The translations under genes and the position numbers were made by a program. Below are positions 53,640 to 63,469 of a stretch of DNA of 64,000 nt, piece by piece. The stretch's first letter is position 1; every line of letters begins with the position of its first letter. This stretch comes from Agapetus fuscipes. Its lineage: Eukaryota; Arthropoda; Insecta; Trichoptera; Glossosomatidae. The DNA lies in NCBI GenBank assembly GCA_951799405.1, contig OX637352.1:16130820-16194819 (forward strand), in the 5' to 3' direction. Under the pieces are notes generated by a model. The model had not been told where the DNA came from and did no database searches. It worked only from the letters and a program-made list of their open reading frames with translations.

Positions 53640-54040
53640 CCTTAAAGGAAAAATAAAGAGTTACGAAGTGTTGGGAGGAGAAGAGATTCCTGGCTGAGGA
53701 GCATCCAGGACTGAGAATTGTGGAGGAACTGTTCATAGCTGCCCAGGACCCAGAGACTCACGGTCAAGTGATAGTCAAGGTCGGGGGGACTAGACAAGAC
53801 ACAAATAAAAGAAGATAAATTAAAATATGGATTTGAAAAATCGTGTGTGCAGAACAGATATCTCAACATTTTTTCGGAGTCATATCCAACCTAATCGATC
53901 GAGGTGAGTTTCTTTTACTCCACAGAAGACTTGAACTGAAGTGTCAGAAGAAGTTGTCACCTGTGATTGAAGATTATAAGTACATGAAATGATCTTTGGT
54001 GGTGAATCAACAGATAGCGCAGTAGCTCTAATAATGGAGT
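53640..54040. other. LINE scraps and unassigned sequence
   Basis: 53640-53830 reads GRRRDSWLRSIQD (LINE C-terminus). CGGAGTCATATCCAAC near 53876 resembles the Penelope 3' hairpin. Confidence 0.45.
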
Positions 54041-54372
54041 CCAATCGATAGCTCAGTTGGTAGAGTGCTTGCATTTCACGCCGACAGCTCGGGTTAAAAT
54101 CCTACCAAGGGTGTCAGAAATAATTTTACACCCAAAATAAAATACCGGCAAGGCTTACTCAGCCTTCACAAGAAACGAGTACCAGCAACCTCAGGAGCTG
54201 AAAAACTCCCACTTCAAGTTAAGTGGTTGACGTGAGGCCGGCCCCCTTACCTGTAAAAATAAATAGGTCCCCAAGCGCTACATGCGACTCCTAACACAGG
54301 CTAGAAGTTACACTATATGTGTAGCTTAGTTGGGTTATTTTGCGTTTTTTGCGGCATGAAGTTACACTAAAT
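54041..54372 (+). repeat. SINE B copy
   Basis: CGATAGCTCAGTTGGTAGAG head to TTACACTATATGTGTAGCTT. Confidence 0.85.
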
Positions 54373-55410
54373 GTGCAAAGCTTAGTTAGGGTAACGTATA
54401 ATATAGATATTTTCCATTGCAATTTAAATAGATTTAACAAAAATTAGAGAGTTTCTCCCAGCGTGTTATTGTCGAAGTTGATTGTTCATCTTTTTTGATG
54501 TGGCATCTTTTACACATATTTTTCCCTTATAACTACATCTACAACTCTTAAATATATCACAAAACATTAAAGCTACGTGTAAAATAGTGCAGAGCATGAG
54601 AAATTTTGTGTGATTTTTGTTGTTGTGCGTTGATGGCTGAGAGGGTGCACTGTAACCTGTAACTAGGGTTACCTGTTGTGCACAAAAAGAAAGAATTATT
54701 TGGTGAATGCAAATGGATAGAACCTAGAGAAGATCATTGCAGTGACAAAACCAAAGGGGCGCAGGGCAGTGGGAAGAACCAGAGCAAGGTGGCTGGACGG
54801 AGGGGTGGCAGACTGTCAGGCAGTAGGAGTATGTGAATGGGACTGAAGAACCTGCACAGACAGCTTTGTTTATGGTTGATCAAAAAGGCCAAGACGCTTT
54901 TCGGGTTGTCAAGCAAATCTAGCAAAGCAAAATAATCATGATGATAATCTAGCATTTAAGTAATCCATTATAAAAATAGTATTTTTTCTTGATTCACATT
55001 TTCACCATCTTGTAGTTGAATTCTCTAAAAATATAAATAATACATGTATCTAAAGATATTCAAACAAACTATTTTGTATGTTACAATGCATTTTTAATCA
55101 AATAAAGAAGTAAATAATATTTATATTTGAACAACAAATAGAAATATCGTTTTGACAGCTCTGCTATAAAATGGCGGCGTTGACAAAATGGCTGAGGACT
55201 AGGGGTGTGACTAGGTGAAAGTACTAGTGATTAGTGATATAGAAAGTAAAAATAATAGGTATCTATTTAAAATATTTATATTTTATAAAAAAAAACTCTC
55301 ATTTGTATATTTGCTTCATTTATTATAAACAAATGAAAAGAAATCGCGTTTGTTCACTTTTTTTCTTCATGTCTGTTGTTTCTATCATAAAAGAAAAAGA
55401 AGTCTGGTTG
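54373..55410. other. Intergenic sequence upstream of DDX1
   Basis: 54755-54950 is an eroded LINE C-terminus (+). Otherwise AT-rich with nothing recognised. Confidence 0.5.
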
Positions 55411-55430
55411 GCAGCGCCATCTTGTGGTAC
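55411..55430 (-). promoter_or_regulatory. CTCF-like motif in the DDX1 promoter
   Basis: The - strand reads CCACAAGATGGCGCT within this site, 13 of 14 positions of CCASYAGRKGGCRS. It lies about 105 bp 5' of the DDX1 ATG in a repeat-free segment. Inference from motif only. Confidence 0.45.
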
Positions 55431-55535
55431 AAAGTGTAAACAACAAATCACGAAATGTCAAACGTGTGCCGGCTTGTCATAAGAAAGTGAATTTAGTTCA
55501 AAAAAGATAAATAATTGCACAAATATTAGTGAGAG

Positions 55536-55647
55536 ATGACGGCGTTTGAGGAGTTTGGAGTTCTGCCGGAGATCGGGCGCGCCGTGGAGGAGATGGAGTG
55601 GACTCTCCCCACGGATGTGCAGGCGGAAGCAGTTCCTCTGATTCTAG
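55536..55647 (+). CDS. DDX1: DDX1 exon 1
   Basis: 37 codons plus 1 nt: [20 protein letters not shown] through [13 protein letters not shown], the Q-motif region. Donor GTTAGT. Confidence 0.95.
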
Positions 55648-58600
55648 GTTAGTTTATTCTTATATACATATCTCAGTATTCTTACGTTTTATCCATATGA
55701 ATGTGATATTGGGGAACCTCAGTCTTGTGAAGGCTGAGTACACCTTGTCGGTATTTATTTTGAGTTTGAAATAGACTCCGAAACGGGAAATCATTTCTGA
55801 CACCCTCGGTGGAGATCGAACCCTTGATTTGGAATGCAACCATTCCACCAACTGAGCCATCGACCGGACTCTGTACAAGGTTGGTCGTCATTACAAAGCG
55901 CCAATTCACAAGCAAGACCCAAGTGCTGGAAGGCTTTTTTTTTTTCAAAATACTACACTGGGGAAGCCCCGCAGCATACCCACTAAAAGCCCCGCTGGCG
56001 CAAGTCATTGCCACAACCCGATCCTACCATTACACCAATACTCCGGGGTCGTGGCAATTAACGTTTAGGCACCCCTAACGCTTTAATCAGCCTCCACAGC
56101 TGGTGCGAGCTGCCTTCTCCTCTCGCACTTGGCCTCCTTCTTCCTACCGATCACGCTCGAGGCAAAGGCCTCCCAAGCCTGCCAGTTATTGGCCGACTGG
56201 AGCATTTTCAATACTACCATGTCCGCCTCTAGGTGATCGACTTCAAGGTATAGCCTGAAGTGACTCCCTTTCAGTCGCCCAGGCCAGACATGCCAGCATC
56301 GTATGCTCAGCGTCATCTTCTATCATCTCGCAGTGCCAGCACGCTGCGGTTGCTTCTTTACCTATCCTGTGCAGGAAGGTTCCGAAGCAACCGTGTCCAC
56401 TTAGCAGCTGGGTGAGCCGGAAGTTCAGACCACCGTGCTTCTTTTGACACCAAGTCCGCAGGTCGCCGATGAGACTTTGCGTCCAGCGTCCACCAAGCGC
56501 CGAGTCCCAGCGCTGCTGCCACTGCGTGAAGAGAAGTTCTCGAAGATCTCGGTCGTCACAGCCGTCCGTCTTCGATCTTCTTTTTTGTTGGCGCAGGAGC
56601 GCCAACAAGTCGATGCGAGGTGAGGAAGCAAGGACCAGTGCTGCATCCTCGGAGATAGTGATAACCCAGAGTGCGCTTCTCCTCTGTACCATTTTCCTCC
56701 TGTAGTGTTCAACCTCCAGGGACTTCGCCCAGATGGGTGCCCCATACAAAAGCGTCGAGTGCGCCACCTCATGCAGAAGTCTCCTGCTCAATTTGGGCCC
56801 GCAGAGGTTCGACATGATTCTGCATCACACCTCTATGTAACTTAAGTCCTTAGCAACCAATAACCAAATACATTTGTTTGCATTTTCCGCAGCAACCCGC
56901 CATGTGAAGTCACAATGGAATTTATTTCAAGTACATTATTAATGCCAAGAGTCCAAAGTGTTACCACTGGACTACGGACCGGTCTTTGATATACATATTG
57001 ATGTCAAGAGGAGGAGATGTCCTGATGGCGGCTGAGACGGGCAGCGGGAAGACGGGGGCCTTCTGCCTGCCCATCCTGCAGATCGTGTGGGAGACCCTGA
57101 GGGACCTGGCGCAGGGCAAGGGCTCCCAGACCTTATGTAATAATGTGTGTGTATGTCAGGAGGAGGAGATGTCCTGATGGCGGCTGAAACGGGCAGCGGG
57201 AAGACGGGGGCCTTCTGCCTGCCCATCCTGCAGATCGTGTGGGAGACACTGAGGGATCTAGAGCAGGGGAAGGGATCCAAGACCTCACAGAAGCTCACCA
57301 GCACGGAGTGGACCCTGAGCTACTTTGATCGCGGAGAAGCCATGGCTATCACACCAGAAGGTGAGAGACTCCAATCAATTTAAATACTATTTCTGATGAC
57401 TCAATATGGGTTAGGTTTAATGGACAGTTCTTCCCCCCAGTGCTTGTTCTGCTACAAAGATGACCTTTCACTGGTCTTTTATGTCTTAAGAATCACATTC
57501 TACACAATCTGAGCTAAGAATAAAATGTAAAACACGATAATGTGAGAGTAGTTTTAAATATTCTTAAAATCAATTTCCAGTTTTCATGACACATTGGTTC
57601 AGTACACATACGTAAACAGTGCGCTTGTGAAATCACCTCTGATGAACATAAGACAAACGAGCACTAAAGAGACGAGTTGTAGATTAATAAATATAACGAT
57701 GATTGACATTGCCCTTCCGGGTCTTGTCTGTGGTTGATTGTTTTTTGTTGTTGTTTAAATCTGAATGTAAAATTATATGATAATTTTGTTGTGTTCGGGG
57801 CCGGTAATCAAACCCACAACCTTCCGTTTCTGAGTCAACAGCGTTAACCAGATAGTTAAAACCACGAGTCAATAATTTACTAACTATTTTCCACATTCCC
57901 CAGGTCTCCGTTGTCAGTGCCGCGAGTTCTCAGCCTGGCATGGTTGCCGCGCCTCTAAAGCCGTCCAGGGCCGCGGTCGCTTCTACTTCGAGGCCATCGT
58001 CACGGACGAGGGGCTCTGCAGAGTGGGCTGGTCCACACAATCGGTGAGTATTGTCAGGTTTCACCTTTTACTGTGATACCCAAACCTTTCACTATATTGC
58101 AAATGTTTTCTCGCATGAATTGTGAACGAGAAATTTGCCTTAGGTCAGAGGCAATGTGAAAGAATAAAGATAAAAATAAGCTGCCATCATTACAGATTAA
58201 CTGCCATTTTTTTGTCTTACATACTTCTTTCATTACATCCAGAGTCATAACCTTCTTCATTCGAGCTCAGCTTTTTAAATGAATTTTCACTCCATGAATG
58301 TACAAAGTATAGCAAAATTATATAAAGGTAAATAAATCTTTGCAACTTAGATTGCAGATATAGATTATTATGGTTATAGTATTGTTAACTAATATTTGTA
58401 TTGACCGGTCCGTAGTCTAGTGGTTCACACTTTGGACTCATGAATGGAAGGTTGTGGGTTCAAATCCTGGTGGAGCACAAAAACTATACCATTTATATTT
58501 TCAAATATGCTCTTTGCTGGATTGAAAAATTCATATACTTTTACCAAAGGTACTACTAGCTAGTATTTGACATACATCACTCTTGATAATGACGTGAGTA

Positions 58601-61600
58601 TTGAAGGTCGAAAGTGCTCGAGTATAAAATATTATTGCGAAAATTAAACTATGTTTAAAAAAAAAAAAAATTATACCCTATTATTGTTATTATTGATGAT
58701 TTCAGGCTAGTCTGGACCTCGGCACTGACAGGTTTGGTTTTGGTTTTGGCGGCACAGGGAAGAAGTCCAACGCCAAGAACTTTGAGACGTACGGAGAGCC
58801 ATTTGGCATGCACGACGTCATAGGTAAGTAGTATCCTCCTGAACTTGTTCCGCTAACATCACGAATTGCGGCCTTAACTTCTTGTATCAAGATGCTCAGA
58901 AGTACTTTGCTATTTTCATTAAATTCCTCGAGCCCTAAATTCTTGCACTTGGCTATTACTTTTCCTGTTTCCTGAGCCACCCTTGCTTTGTGTACTACTT
59001 GAGACAGTGCAGCATCACGGGAGGGCCTTCTACCGCTTGCATCTCACTCTATGTCTGATGCGTGTCCTGTGACACATCCCCGGATGGGCTGGATATTGTT
59101 ATGTAAATATTAGAATAGGTATTAGCTATAACTAGGCAATAAAAATCCTCATAAATATGTGTGGGTAGGAATCATTGAATAAAATACTTGAAGCATCTAG
59201 AAATAATGATTACTACGTACCTACTTGAATCTGGAACTGTCTAGCGAATATAGTTCTAGATTGTACTGTTTTGAAGAGTATAAAAAGGGTGCAAGTTGCT
59301 TGCAGAGCCAGTATCCTACGAACTTTACAACTACATTGAACCAACTTAACCAGTGAACAGAAACCAAGTGTAATGGAATAATCGAGACTATCTTTGTGAA
59401 AATAAATTATTAAAAGTGTAAAATAAACAACTGTATAAGAAGACCAGTATTTTTAATTGAAAGACTTTTGAACCCTAAAATCGTAACAATATACAGGGCG
59501 TGAGTTTCTGGAGAGGGAACGAGTATGCTCAAACCCTCCGCATGTATGTATGTGTCAGAATGACCCACAGCAATAGGTGAGCCACTTACTTAACTAACTT
59601 CTCCTCTACTCCTACTCATTAGGTTATTGGAATAGAAATGGATTTTACCAATGTAAGCTATCTCTCTAATCATCTAATCCAGTGGTTCCCAAACTATGGT
59701 ACGCGTACCACCAGTGGTACGCGACGCTTCTCAAAGTGGTACGCAAGCAGCCATGGCCATAGGAAATACATAGTAAATAATAAGATAAAACGTTTTTCAA
59801 TTTCGCGCTTCAAGTTAAGTACAACTGAGCCAAATATTTCCTCTTTTCTTTCGAACATGCAGCACCATTTTTCAGCCTAAGACAGGCCTGTCCTGCCACG
59901 ATTACAAAAATACTAATGTTGGACACCCCTGCACTAAGAGTATTGTATTTTTTTTTTATAAAAAATAAATAAGCATAATGTTTTCATTAACATTTGCAGT
60001 TTTTATTACTTTACCATTTGAATGATTTTTTTAACTGTTGCACTTCAGTGGTACGCCACTGATTTATAATTTCATTAGTGGTACGCGAAATTAAAAGTTT
60101 GGGAACCACTGATCTAATCTAAGCGATTGCTCAGTTGGTAGAGTGCTTGCATTCCATCCAGAGAGCCCGGGTTCGAATCCCACCGAGGGTGCTAGAAAGG
60201 TCTTCCGTTTCAGTGTATAATTCAAATCAAATAAATACTAGCAAAGTTTACTCAACCTTCATGAGGAATAAGAACTAGCCCTCTCTTCAGCTGGGAAACT
60301 CCCACTCGGTAGCCTCATGCGACCCTTTTGGAGATAACAAGGCAAGAAGTTACACTACATGTGTAGCTTAGTCGGGAGTCTGGGAGTAAGCGCTTGTGTT
60401 ACCTGAGGGAATTCTGTCCACCGATAGAATGTTAACTGGCACAATGTCCACCGAAATAATGTCTACCGAAGAATGTACAAAATCATATAAGGGGCTGTCC
60501 ATATATTACGTCATTCGCATTAAGGGGGGGGAGTCTGGTCTGCGGATGATGGCAACTGATTTACAAGTATCAAAAGTGACGTCGTTCTTGTAAAAACCAA
60601 TTTCTACAAAATATACAAAATATTATGTAAGTAATATAACATTATTAATTATTAAGCTCATCCATTATTACAATGGAGCACCTGCAGTGTTGTCCTTCCT
60701 GTCCGACAAGCTGCTCCATGGATGATCTCTTTGCGGGAAACCAAAGAGCTGTAGACATTGCTCGTTACTGGGCCAATACGGTGTGAAGCTGACACGAAGA
60801 AGAAGAAGATCCATTATTACAGCAAGAGGGGGGGGGGGGGGGGGTCATTAGATAATAACTATAGGATGATTGTAAGGGGGGGGGGGCGTCGAAAATCGGC
60901 CAAAATCAATGACGTAATTTATGAACAGCCCCTAATTGTATATCATGTTTAAAACCAAAATTGTCGGTGGGCATTTTGTCACTTGGAAATTCTGTAAATG
61001 GACATTTTGTGGTACCAGCGGCATTGAAGAAGAAGTAGCTGTTCTAGTGTGAATCAGTTCCTCCCAGTTGCAACCACATTGTGAATGGCTTCGCAGGTTG
61101 CATGCTGGACCTGGAGGCAGGTGAGATGCGCTTCCTGAAGAACGGAGTGGAACTGGGCACGGCCTTCCAGCTGAACCAGCAGCAGTGCCGGGAGGCCTAC
61201 TTCCCGGCCGTGGTGCTCAAGAATGCAGAGATGCTCTTCAACTTTGGAGCTACTCCCTTCAAGGTGACTTATCCTTCATATCCTTATGTTGTCCTGTCCT
61301 GACCAGCCAGTTTTTAACTGGCCACGGAAACTTTAAAGCCAAACTACACCAGCTGGGTATCCCATCCATCTTATCAGCAGAGTGCCCTTGCGGCGCCAGC
61401 TCCCAGGACGTGCCTCACATATTATGGTACTGTCCATTGCGACACTCTGATCGGGTTGCGCTCCTTGCTGCAGTACGGCCGGCCATTGGCCCAGTCGGTT
61501 ACGCAGACTTTGTTGCTACAAAATCAAATTTCTCCGCTTTTGAGCGATTTTGCGCTTCATTTTGCCAAGCTGCATCCGCAGCGGATTCACAGTAATCCTG

Positions 61601-63411
61601 TCCTTAGATTTAAATTATTATTATTTCGTATTATGTGTATCATTATTCACGCTACTCGTGATCTAGCAACAATCCCACAAGGAGTGCCACCCGAGGTATG
61701 CTATTAGCTTCAGTAACATCGAACCATTTACTTTTAGAGTCATGGGCACGCCTCTGACCTAGAGGTTCTTGTTTTGTCGTGCCGTTGCTTTCACTTCACG
61801 GGAAGGCCTTTCGCCACTTGAGAAAATATATAGCTTTGCATGAGCGTCCATGTGCTGTGGGTCCTTCTGACACATACATACAGGACGGGTACGAGGAGGG
61901 TTTGAGCATACTGTCCATATTGTCATCAGTCTTATGGTGATTGTTGTATGAAATCGTTCTAAGAGGAAAATAGTTTTTTATTTTAGTATTCTAAAAATTA
62001 TTTATGTAATTTTTTTAATTAAATATTTAAGAAAGTAAGTATATGCAAGAATGAACCAAATTTCTGAAGGTGTGAATGAATGGAATATCCAGAGTCATAA
62101 AAAAAGGAGAGCTTGTATGAAGATAGTTATGACTCTGGAGGAAATGAAAGAAGTGTGTAAGGATAGAAGGAAATGGCGGTTGATCTGTAAAGTTGGCAGC
62201 TAGGACTGAGGTTTATTAAATTACAATTTTGTGTTCTGTATTTGTTTTGATGTGTAAACACATTTTTATTTGTGATTTAAAAATGTAACTTGTTGTATAT
62301 GTTCCTTGACTTATAGGCTGGTATGTGGCTGACCACCCATGCTGTAGATAAGTGTTCACTTTGCCAATGCCACCCCTGTTTCAGGTGTATGTTCATTTGA
62401 GGTTTGGGTTTTTATGTTGTAGGTTCACATGCAGCATGTACAAGCGCGAACTTATACGTGTTTGCTTGTGAAAATGCATATTATGTGAATCTCCAATGTT
62501 ACATATCTTTGCAACTTACTTAGATTAGATTAGATTAGGAAGCTGTAAGAAGATTAGAAGAAATCAGCTTTTCCTGAATTTGAAAAATCTTCCACAATTT
62601 TTATTATCCATGAAGGTTACAAACAATATTGATTATGCTGGAGAGTTGCTTTCCGGGATCCGTCTGTGGGATCTGGAGCTTCCGGACGTTTCGCCCATGT
62701 CTACGATGGCCTTCTTCAGTGTGAAAGTGCAATAATGGAGATGATCCTGATGAAACTGAAACATTGATTATTTTAAGATTTTATGAACCACCTAATGTAT
62801 TCAGCCATTCTTGAGTGATGCAATTACCAACAAATAGCATTTCCTTTATATTACATAGATTTGTGTTAGTTTTGCTGAGGGAAGTTCAGTAATGAAATCA
62901 AGTGTATACATGCAATACGTGCAGAGGACTCCAGGATAATTAGAAATGTCTTGGATCATGCGCCCTTCAGGATACGGTAGGCAGTTAATTTCGAGGCTGA
63001 CGCGGAAGTCCTGAGAGTAAGGGGACCACGAAGGGAAGCGGCACAAGACAGAGAGTCCTGGAGGATTGTGATGTAGGAGGCCTTGAGGCTTCAAGAATTC
63101 TAAGTATTGTTGGAGACAAGCAGGTGTGGAAGAGTTCTACATTCAACAGTGGAAAGAAGAGGGCCAGCAAGGAGCTCGAATGAGGCTTTTTACAATGTTT
63201 CTTTGATTAGTAGGATTCTGTATAATTTAAAAACATTGATAATTAAAGCTGTGATTTAGTTGTTATCATCTTCCAGCACCCTCCTCCCTCTGGTTACGTG
63301 TCTGTCAGTGCCGCACCTGCTGATGCAGTCAGGAACAATGCTACATCAGGAGCTGCCTCCACCAGCAGCAGCAAACCCACCAACAATGCTCCCCAGGCCA
63401 TCATTATAGAG
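55536..63411 (+). CDS. DDX1: DDX1 ATP-dependent RNA helicase, exons 1-6 (3' part beyond window)
   Basis: DEAD-box RNA helicase with the SPRY domain inserted in the first RecA fold, an arrangement specific to DDX1. In animals it acts in tRNA ligase complexes, RNA transport and RNA-DNA hybrid clearance. Exons 55536-55647, 57160-57360, 57904-58043, 58706-58823, 61097-61263 and 63277-63411 give 291 codons in continuous frame, about 40% of the usual ~740 aa. The Q-motif-like N-terminus [17 protein letters not shown] leads to motif [13 protein letters not shown]. The SPRY region contains [29 protein letters not shown] and the [11 protein letters not shown] strand. The last exon ends at QAIIIE, just before motif Ia expected in the next exon. 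The ATG is preceded by AGAG and repeat-free sequence carrying a CTCF-like motif. Confidence 0.96.
55725..55935 (-). repeat. Composite SINE A+B, long subfamily, truncated
   Basis: B interior present; junction GAGCCATCGACCGGACTCTG then TTGGTCGTCATTACAAAGCG. The A module is cut at a T-run. Confidence 0.75.
56060..56820 (-). mobile_element. R1-like LINE, ORF2 C-terminus
   Basis: 190 codons (56815-56243): [40 protein letters not shown], and the [18 protein letters not shown] zinc knuckle. The frame shifts near 56250. In DDX1 intron 1. Confidence 0.82.
57001..57133 (+). pseudogene. DDX1: Tandem duplicate of DDX1 exon 2, acceptor damaged
   Basis: 133 bp parallel to 57153-57285. Eight substitutions lie in the coding part, six synonymous and two replacing (Ala for Glu, Gln for Lys). 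The acceptor TGTCAG is TGTCAA here. An in-frame AG exists three bases further in (57009-57010). The copy lacks the 3' part of the exon and its donor, and its frame stops at 57175-57177. Confidence 0.85.
57160..57360 (+). CDS. DDX1: DDX1 exon 2 (Walker A, motif I)
   Basis: Acceptor TGTCAG. Completes LGGGDV and carries [12 protein letters not shown], then continues to [13 protein letters not shown]. Donor GTGAGA. A damaged copy of its first 126 bp lies 152 bp upstream. Confidence 0.95.
57485..57690 (-). repeat. Dispersed repeat R4, copy 3
   Basis: ATCACATTCTACACAATCTG and AAACACGATAATGTGAGAGT shared with 31890-32090. Confidence 0.7.
57904..58043 (+). CDS. DDX1: DDX1 exon 3 (SPRY start)
   Basis: 46 codons after a split Gly: [39 protein letters not shown]. 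Acceptor CCCCAG, donor GTGAGT. Confidence 0.95.
58165..58560. repeat. RTE coding remnant (-) and SINE A (+)
   Basis: 58165-58270 LINE C-terminus remnant; 58403-58560 SINE A head and body (GACCGGTCCGTAGTCTAGTGG). Confidence 0.75.
58706..58823 (+). CDS. DDX1: DDX1 exon 4 (SPRY)
   Basis: [20 protein letters not shown] through MHDVI, 39 codons plus 1 nt. Acceptor TTTCAG, donor GTAAGT. Confidence 0.95.
59097..59488 (+). mobile_element. Solo LTR
   Basis: 392 bp from TGTTATGT to CGTAACA, flanked by ATAT on both sides (59093-59096, 59489-59492). An internal TATAAAAAGGG and a downstream AAATAAAT fit an LTR promoter and poly(A) signal. It splits another dispersed repeat (58990-59590) related to 61740-61925. 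No internal retroelement genes. Confidence 0.8.
59680..60111. mobile_element. hAT-type MITE with 8-bp target duplication
   Basis: CAGTGGTTCCCAAACT mirrored by AGTTTGGGAACCACTG. ATCTAATC repeats exactly at 59672-59679 and 60112-60119. Inner GGTACGCG blocks repeat near both ends. 432 bp, non-coding. Confidence 0.92.
60121..60372 (+). repeat. SINE B copy
   Basis: GCTCAGTTGGTAGAGTGCTTG, B box GGTTCGAATCCCA, end TACACTACATGTGTAGCTTAG. Confidence 0.8.
60400..61015. repeat. Inverted flank pairs around a Harbinger-like MITE
   Basis: Left flank has TGTCCACCGA units, right flank has TGTCGGTGGGCATTTTGT and TGGACATTTTGTGG in the opposite sense. Confidence 0.5.
60491..60932. mobile_element. Harbinger-like MITE, TAA target duplication
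   Basis: GGGGCTGTCCATATATTACG at the left, mirrored by CGTAATTTATGAACAGCCCC at the right; TAA on both sides (60488-60490, 60933-60935). G-runs inside both ends. Confidence 0.8.
61097..61263 (+). CDS. DDX1: DDX1 exon 5 (SPRY end)
   Basis: [20 protein letters not shown] and [18 protein letters not shown]. Acceptor TCGCAG, donor GTGACT. A LINE fragment starts about 40 bp after the donor. Confidence 0.95.
61305..61600 (+). mobile_element. R1/Jockey-like LINE C-terminal fragment
   Basis: [37 protein letters not shown]: the LTGHG motif and zinc knuckle of LINE ORF2. In DDX1 intron 5. Confidence 0.75.
61600..62040. other. DDX1 intron 5, repeat R7 and unassigned sequence
   Basis: 61740-61925 shares CACGGGAAGGCCTTTCGCC and the inverse of GTATGCTCAAACCCTCC with 58990-59590. 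Confidence 0.5.
62040..62540 (+). mobile_element. RTE-like LINE 3' end (coding remnant plus tail)
   Basis: 62040-62203 codes the eroded C-terminus ([34 protein letters not shown]). The tail from 62305 ends in TTAGATTAGATTAGATTAGG. In DDX1 intron 5. Confidence 0.85.
62640..62760 (-). mobile_element. Penelope-related fragment with hammerhead-like core
   Basis: Same unit as 16395-16540. The core at 62719-62688 (- strand) reads CTGAAGA, a stem-loop closed by GCCAT/ATGGGC, GAAAC. Confidence 0.6.
62980..63095 (+). mobile_element. Third LINE family, C-terminal fragment
   Basis: CACAAGACAGAGAGTCCTGG and flanks match 8641-9009. Confidence 0.65.
63277..63411 (+). CDS. DDX1: DDX1 exon 6
   Basis: 45 codons: [18 protein letters not shown], a Ser/Thr/Asn-rich linker, then NAPQAIIIE, equivalent to the strand that precedes the PSRELA motif of DDX1. 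Donor GTAAAC. Confidence 0.93.
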
Positions 63412-63469
63412 GTAAACTATCAACTCTCTGAGATAACCACACTCTTTATGTTGACGATTATGAGTTGAT

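Noticed and set aside
56435..56705. + strand frames opposite the R1-like LINE
   Set aside because: Shadows of the LINE coding strand, with no start context or domain.
61185..61304. Continuous frame from DDX1 exon 5 into a LINE fragment, as a chimeric gene
   Set aside because: The frame through exon 5 is not the DDX1 frame; exon 5 has a donor at 61264 in phase with exon 6.
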